From contig NZ_JAUSTK010000024.1 of NCBI RefSeq assembly GCF_030812855.1, forward strand, positions 17,673 to 81,672: a stretch of 64,000 bases of DNA, given 5' to 3'. The notes under the pieces are model-generated. The model saw only the letters and a program-made list of their open reading frames with translations. It ran no database searches and was not told the origin of the DNA. The DNA comes from Paenibacillus wynnii. GTDB taxonomy: Bacteria > Bacillota > Bacilli > Paenibacillales > Paenibacillaceae. The translations under genes were made by a program, and so were the position numbers. Below are positions 59,657-64,000 of the stretch, piece by piece (positions within the stretch are counted from its first letter, which is position 1; each line of letters begins with the position of its first letter).

Positions 59657-60390
59657 GGCTGGTTAAGTATGATCTTAGGAGAAACAGAGATCAAATTTGG
59701 ATCGCTTTTGTAGTGTTAATCCTTGCTCAGCTGGGGATATGGATTTCTGCAGGAGTGTCAAATTGGGATAATGAGGCCATGTTTATTCTATATATTCTCT
59801 CCTACTTCATTATGGGAACTATATTAACGGTTCAGGCTTGCCGCACATTCAATTACAATTTGAAAGCTTACCATCGTCGTCTACTTCCATTGAAGTCTGT
59901 GTTTACTGTTCTTTCACCTCTACTGATGTATTTGATATTGATACTTGGTGTTACAGCTCTGGCAGCTATCCACCTTGGGTTATACATGGTGCTAGATCCT
60001 GAGGTCATTCCTACTTATACCTGGCTTGCTCTGATTGTGGGGTTGTTTCAATTGCTCTGGACGGCTAGCTTCATGTTAATTATGCTGATGTTGGGAATAA
60101 CGGTTGCCCGCAGTTTACGATTCAAAGGGAGAGTGTGGATTGGAATAGCAGTGTTCATTCTGGCTCTGAATGGTTTTTCTCTGATGGAGAATTGGCTAAT
60201 CGGTGAAGGAAACAACTCATTTAGTAATGCTCTACAGTTCCAGATGACCGAACAAGGAACGGTCTCGGAAGGTGGGATCGGGGTCACCCTAGATATATAC
60301 ATGTTAAGCTCAGTTTTAGTAGAAGTATGTATTGCACTTATTGTAATCTACATTATCACACGGTTGATTAATCGGAGAGTTGAATCTTAA
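59650..60390 (+). CDS. ABC-type membrane protein (YtrC/D-like)
   Basis: A 246-residue protein with six hydrophobic segments, starting MLRLVKYDLRRNRDQIWIAF, and a basic C-terminus. It lacks clear family motifs, but position and topology make it the membrane partner of the preceding ATPase. Last gene of the five-gene cluster; a terminator follows. Confidence 0.8.
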   Translation: MLRLVKYDLRRNRDQIWIAFVVLILAQLGIWISAGVSNWDNEAMFILYILSYFIMGTILTVQACRTFNYNLKAYHRRLLPLKSVFTVLSPLLMYLILILGVTALAAIHLGLYMVLDPEVIPTYTWLALIVGLFQLLWTASFMLIMLMLGITVARSLRFKGRVWIGIAVFILALNGFSLMENWLIGEGNNSFSNALQFQMTEQGTVSEGGIGVTLDIYMLSSVLVEVCIALIVIYIITRLINRRVES

Positions 60391-60398
60391 CACAAGTA

Positions 60399-60441
60399 AG
60401 GGTGTCCCACTTCCATGTTCATGGATTGGAACACCCTATTT
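60399..60441 (+). terminator. Bidirectional intrinsic terminator
   Basis: AGGGTGTCCCACTTCCATG pairs with CATGGATTGGAACACCCT (few mismatches), followed by ATTTT. Confidence 0.87.
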
Positions 60442-60460
60442 TGATATAAATGGTTATTAT

Positions 60461-60829
60461 TTAATGCTGTGAAAGAGTCCAAGTCTCTATTTCTCGCAAG
60501 AGCAATTCTTCTTCGGCTTCTTCTAAATCTAGTCTTATACCATATTGGAACTGGCCGAGACCGAACATCCATCCCCAACGGACACTGCCCTCGAGCTGAA
60601 GCTTTATCTCATTTAGTTGAAAATGAATAATCAGCTTAGTATTCCCTGATGTGAAGCGGAGGTTCAGAGAAGAGCGTATTTTACAGCCCGAGCGGCTTAA
60701 ATCAAGCATCACACCTTCAGTTAGCTTACCTGCACCTGGTCCCGTATTACTGGCTGGAACTTCAAGCCAACAATCAATCGGCTGGTTCATCACATACCGG
60801 AATGGTTCTTTTCTGCTGACGCCCTCCAT
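60461..60829 (-). CDS. PilZ domain protein, second paralog
   Basis: A 122-residue PilZ protein: SRKEPFRY start, LDLSRSGCKIRSS box near residue 45, and a basic-aromatic segment GSVRWGWMFG later. As in the paralog at 37960, the N-terminal arginines are spaced RxxxxR. Both share the EPFRY motif and single-domain size, so they are one family. A diguanylate cyclase 1.3 kb away could supply cyclic di-GMP. Confidence 0.8.
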   Translation of the reverse strand: MEGVSRKEPFRYVMNQPIDCWLEVPASNTGPGAGKLTEGVMLDLSRSGCKIRSSLNLRFTSGNTKLIIHFQLNEIKLQLEGSVRWGWMFGLGQFQYGIRLDLEEAEEELLLREIETWTLSQH

Positions 60830-60952
60830 AGTTTACCACCGCCTGTTTATTTGCTATTATATCGAAATGCAACTTACACGACAATCTCCTAAAGTAGTAT
60901 ATTTAATAGAATAGATGAAATACATAAAAGAAAATATAAAGAGGTCGATAAA

Positions 60953-61558
60953 ATGTACCAATATACCAATCAAACCTTCCACACACATAACTTCGATCAG
61001 GCCAATCTTCAGGATGGTGAACTGAATAACTGTACCTTTGAGAAATGCTCTTTTCGGGGGAGCTCTATGGAAGAGATGACATCAACAGGCTGCCAATTTA
61101 TAGATTGTGATTTTACGGGAGCATTGCTGAATGCTTCTTTACACAAGGGATCTGCCTTTACGAATTGCAAATTCACGGGAGCTAATTTATTTGTTTCCAG
61201 GTTTGAGCATTGCAAAATGGTGGGCTCAGATTTCTCAAATGCTTATATGGACGGCATAACCTTAACTGGAGGAGACTGGTCGTACACGAATCTAAGACAT
61301 ACCAATCTTAGCCGTCAGGATCTTAGAGGGATTAAATGGACTGAGGCTGATTTATTTGGCTGCAATTTGGAGAAAAGCGATATTCGAGGAGCCGATTTAA
61401 GTCACGTACAAATGGGGCAATGCAAGCTGAAGGGTGCCGATCTGCGGGATGCGAAACTGGAAGGAATCGATTTGAAAAGTCTGGATTTGAAGGGTGTTAA
61501 GCTGGATGTAGAACAGGCGGTTCTGCTGGCTCGTTCTTTTGGCGCAAAGGTATGTTAA
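60953..61558 (+). CDS. Pentapeptide repeat protein
   Basis: A 201-residue right-handed quadrilateral beta-helix protein. Repeats such as DFTGA, KFTGA, NLRHT, DLRGI, DLFGC, DIRGA, DLSHV, DLRDA and DLKGV occur from residue 20 to 190. Some members (Qnr, MfpA) protect DNA gyrase from quinolones; nothing here shows that function. AAAGAGGTCG precedes ATG. Confidence 0.9.
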   Translation: MYQYTNQTFHTHNFDQANLQDGELNNCTFEKCSFRGSSMEEMTSTGCQFIDCDFTGALLNASLHKGSAFTNCKFTGANLFVSRFEHCKMVGSDFSNAYMDGITLTGGDWSYTNLRHTNLSRQDLRGIKWTEADLFGCNLEKSDIRGADLSHVQMGQCKLKGADLRDAKLEGIDLKSLDLKGVKLDVEQAVLLARSFGAKVC

Positions 61559-61564
61559 CTCAAA

Positions 61565-61613
61565 AAGCAGTCTTTCCAGCAAGCTATACGGATATAGCTG
61601 AGGAGAGACTGCT
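61565..61613 (-). terminator. Terminator of the 97-residue-type minus-strand gene
   Basis: AGCAGTCTTTCC pairs with GGAGAGACTGCT and an inner AGCTATA pairs with TATAGCT; on the minus strand CTTTTTG follows. Confidence 0.85.
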
Positions 61614-61642
61614 ATTAGGTAGCCTATGTAAACTTGATTAGC

Positions 61643-61927
61643 TTACAGGCTGTAAAGTGAAGCCATACAATCAACGAACATTTTGTTATACTCTGAGCGG
61701 CTCAAATCATGGGATGAGGAGATATCTCTGCCCAGGAATTCAAACCAGGTAATTTCAGTGCCATCTTTTTTGTATACGAATTTTTGATGCTGAATAGAGA
61801 ACACATCATTCTCATAAGAAGAAACATTTTCATACTTCAATTCGACGCCCTGCTTTTCGGAAATAAGAGTAGCAAGCAGGATTAACATTTTAAACGGATC
61901 ATCGTACATTTCAAATTGTTCAGACAT
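61643..61927 (-). CDS. Small hypothetical protein
   Basis: A 94-residue acidic soluble protein (SEQFEMYDDPFKMLILLATL at the start, then FEFLGRDISSSHDLSRSEY). No family recognised. ATG 61927 is preferred over GTG 61936 because AAGGAG directly abuts the latter. Transcribed alone with its own terminator, divergent from the diguanylate cyclase. Confidence 0.7.
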   Translation of the reverse strand: MSEQFEMYDDPFKMLILLATLISEKQGVELKYENVSSYENDVFSIQHQKFVYKKDGTEITWFEFLGRDISSSHDLSRSEYNKMFVDCMASLYSL

Positions 61928-62105
61928 TGACGTCACTCCTTATTTTAGCATGCAATTCTTAGCAGATTATACTACAAAGAAGCCGAGTAAGCACTGTCGC
62001 AGGAATAACTCAGTACAATATTGATACATTTCGTTAGCTTTATTAAGAAAGTTATTTATTTACCGATATATATAGCAGTAGGAAACAGAGAAGGGGAAGG
62101 TCGAC

Positions 62106-63743
62106 GTGCCAATGAATATGAATTTGCGCACTTTTTTTTCAAGCGCTTTAGCAGTTGTCATTATTTTACTGACTGTACTTCTAAGTTATGTCATTGGAAA
62201 TGAATCGACTAAATCTTTAGAAATGAGAACCGGCAGTTCGTTAGGGGAGGTTGCCTATCAAATGTCTGAAAATCTGGATCAATTCATATGGTCGCGATCC
62301 GGAGAAATAGAGGTTCTAAGTAAACTTAACGCTTTCCAAGAGCCAGTTCATAAAGAAGAGATAGACGGAGTGTTAGATGAATTAAAAAAGAGCATGCCAG
62401 TTTTCTCATGGGTAGGTTATTTGGACACAAAAGGCAATGTGATTTCTTCAACTGATGATGTTTGGTTAGGCGAAAATGTATCAGAGCGACCTGTATTTAA
62501 AGAGGGAATCAAGGGGCCGTTCGTAGGTGACGTTCATGATGCTGAAGATCTGGCCAAGCTGATGCCCAGCTCTTCAGAAGAGCCTTTACAATTCGTCGAT
62601 TACAGTACTCCTGTATACAATGATCAAGGAAACAAAATTGGCGTTTTGGCAGCGCATTTTAGCTGGGAATGGTCACGTCAGGTTGAGAAGTCCCTTATTG
62701 CGCCGCTGCAGGAACGTCTGAAGGGTGTAGAAGTCTTCATCGTTAGTAAGAAGGATAACACGATCCTGCTCGGTCCCCCAAATGTAATGGGTCAAAGTTT
62801 CGACAGTCAAGCGCTTAACCAAGCCCGTTCTGGGAAGAATTCATGGATATTGGATTCGAATAGTAACAATAGTTCTTATCTTACGGGATACTCCTATAGT
62901 GACGGGTATCTAAATTATCCTGGATTAGGTTGGACGGTTATTATTCGGCAGCCTGCTGATGTTGCCTTTGCTTCCGTAGATCAACTTGAAAAGTTAATCA
63001 TTCTGGCAGGGATGGCGACAGCAGTTCTATTCGGTATCCTTGGTTGGCTTATGGCGGGATGGATTGTTCGTTCGCTTAATCAGGTTGTTGGTACAGTAGA
63101 TCTACTGAGTTCAGGGGTGGATGTGGAGATTTCAACCTCAAGCAGGTTCAAGGATATTGCGATATTATCGGCATCACTGCGTAATCTAGTCAGTAATTTG
63201 ACCAAAACAGAGACGGCACTAACTTATATATCAGATATGGCCCGCCATGATGCATTAACAGGGCTCCCTAACCGACTGGCTCTTGATGACTTTCTCGCTC
63301 ATGCAGTAAGCCGAGCCAAACAGAATTACACCACGCTTAGTTTCCTTTATCTTGATCTTGATGGTTTTAAAAGGGTGAATGATGACTTGGGACATGACTT
63401 TGGTGATAGACTGCTTCAAGAGGTTTCCTTCCGTTTACTGGATTGTACACGAGATAATGAAATTGTTACACGGATTGGCGGAGATGAATTTGTAGTTATT
63501 TTGCATACCTCGGCAAAAAAAGCCATGCAAGAGGCAGAAGTAGTTGCCAAACGCATTATAAATAAGATCAATGAACCCTTCCATATTGATGGAGAGAGGA
63601 TCATTGTCGGCTGTAATGTAGGCGCTGCTGTATGGAGTCCGGAATCTCAAGATACAAGTGAGACGCTTCGTCTGGCCGATGAAGCACTGTATATTTCAAA
63701 ACGGAGCGGCAAAAATCGAATCACCTTCGAAACAGCCGTTTAA
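62106..63743 (+). CDS. Membrane diguanylate cyclase with dCache sensor domain
   Basis: A 545-residue protein. Helices near 10-30 and 298-320 bracket an extracellular dCache domain with FSWVGYLDTKGNVISSTDD. A short HAMP-like linker and coil follow, then the GGDEF domain from about residue 370 (DALTGLPNRLALDDFL). The active-site motif GGDEF is intact at 458-462. The inhibitory RxxD site is replaced by RDNE, so product feedback may be absent. GTG 62106 is used with GGGGAAGG upstream; ATG 62112 is possible. Makes cyclic di-GMP in response to an external ligand. Confidence 0.92.
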   Translation: MPMNMNLRTFFSSALAVVIILLTVLLSYVIGNESTKSLEMRTGSSLGEVAYQMSENLDQFIWSRSGEIEVLSKLNAFQEPVHKEEIDGVLDELKKSMPVFSWVGYLDTKGNVISSTDDVWLGENVSERPVFKEGIKGPFVGDVHDAEDLAKLMPSSSEEPLQFVDYSTPVYNDQGNKIGVLAAHFSWEWSRQVEKSLIAPLQERLKGVEVFIVSKKDNTILLGPPNVMGQSFDSQALNQARSGKNSWILDSNSNNSSYLTGYSYSDGYLNYPGLGWTVIIRQPADVAFASVDQLEKLIILAGMATAVLFGILGWLMAGWIVRSLNQVVGTVDLLSSGVDVEISTSSRFKDIAILSASLRNLVSNLTKTETALTYISDMARHDALTGLPNRLALDDFLAHAVSRAKQNYTTLSFLYLDLDGFKRVNDDLGHDFGDRLLQEVSFRLLDCTRDNEIVTRIGGDEFVVILHTSAKKAMQEAEVVAKRIINKINEPFHIDGERIIVGCNVGAAVWSPESQDTSETLRLADEALYISKRSGKNRITFETAV

Positions 63744-63819
63744 GAATGGTCATACACCCACTCCACTACAGAACCTTCGCATAGAATGACTGTGTACGTT
63801 AAACGAAGGAGGAATTATG

Positions 63820-63903
63820 ATGGGTGGAGTAGCTGGCGGTTATGGAACCTCTACGATAACTATTTTGGTTCTTTATATATTGTTATATAGACTGAACTTT
63901 TGA
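63820..63903 (+). CDS. YjcZ-family-like small spore protein
   Basis: A 27-residue micro-gene: AAGGAGG 7 bases before ATG 63820, MGGVAGGYGTSTITILVLYI and a short basic end before TGA. A Gly-rich head followed by one hydrophobic helix is the YjcZ sporulation-protein pattern. The ATG at 63817 is an alternative start. The 97 bases after it to the window end show nothing. Confidence 0.6.
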   Translation: MGGVAGGYGTSTITILVLYILLYRLNF

Positions 63904-64000
63904 TATACAGGTGAATTCAAAGCCCATCATTAACTTCCAACAGGTTCGTATTGATGCTTCTCATAAACGTAGTAACGTTAATTCGGATACAAGGCGCTTG

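Overview
The window reads as a chromosomal segment of a Paenibacillus-type, spore-forming, low-to-mid GC Firmicute. Supporting signs are strong AGGAGG ribosome binding sites with many TTG and GTG starts, numerous U-tailed intrinsic terminators, Fur, Zur and CcpA-type operator sequences close to the Bacillus consensus, an exosporium-protein-C-like gene, a YjcZ-like spore micro-gene, lipobox lipoproteins and several families common in Paenibacillus. No rRNA, tRNA or CRISPR array was seen.

Layout. 1-1.6 kb: polar amino acid ABC importer (end of the binding protein, permease, ATPase). 1.6-4.2 kb: SLH-domain protein, fur, AIM24-family protein, small hypothetical. 4.1-9.3 kb: an AraC regulator divergent from a carbohydrate catabolic block with two Gfo/Idh/MocA oxidoreductases and two TIM-barrel sugar isomerases; the two transcription units share a repeated upstream regulatory sequence. 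9.4-17.7 kb: fabV, a phosphotransferase, an oppD-like ATPase behind an exact Fur box, a GH43 arabinanase lipoprotein, a 470 bp MITE-like element, and a second fabF divergent from an MmyB-type regulator. 17.9-28.4 kb: DNA repair (AlkD-like, exoA), transporters, hydrolases, aminopeptidase, ABC-F ATPase. 28.4-32.6 kb: a broken surface-protein gene, then a two-component system with a frameshifted molybdopterin oxidoreductase. 32.6-40.2 kb: small regulator/membrane operon, alcohol dehydrogenase, small spore-like proteins, PadR-CPBP pair, flavoprotein lipoprotein, PilZ protein, and a DUF3502-type sugar-binding lipoprotein with a cre site.

40.5-48.4 kb holds the most interesting physiology. A Nik/Cnt-like ABC importer ending in a MATE exporter is transcribed leftward from a promoter carrying two Zur-like boxes. 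Divergent to it is a DMT-family (EamA) permease with a palindromic operator and a leader that folds like a variant purine riboswitch with an ON-type expression platform.

48.5-55.9 kb looks like an eroded accessory island. The 3' end of the sulfurtransferase gene, intact at 55.8-56.7 kb, recurs three times to the left in the same orientation. Between these copies lie fragments of dinB-like, secA, crp, aminopeptidase, aadA and integrase genes plus a few intact genes. A site-specific element that targeted the 3' end of the sulfurtransferase gene is a plausible origin. 56.8-60.4 kb is an ABC-GntR-ABC export cluster, followed by PilZ, pentapeptide-repeat, hypothetical, diguanylate cyclase and YjcZ-like genes.
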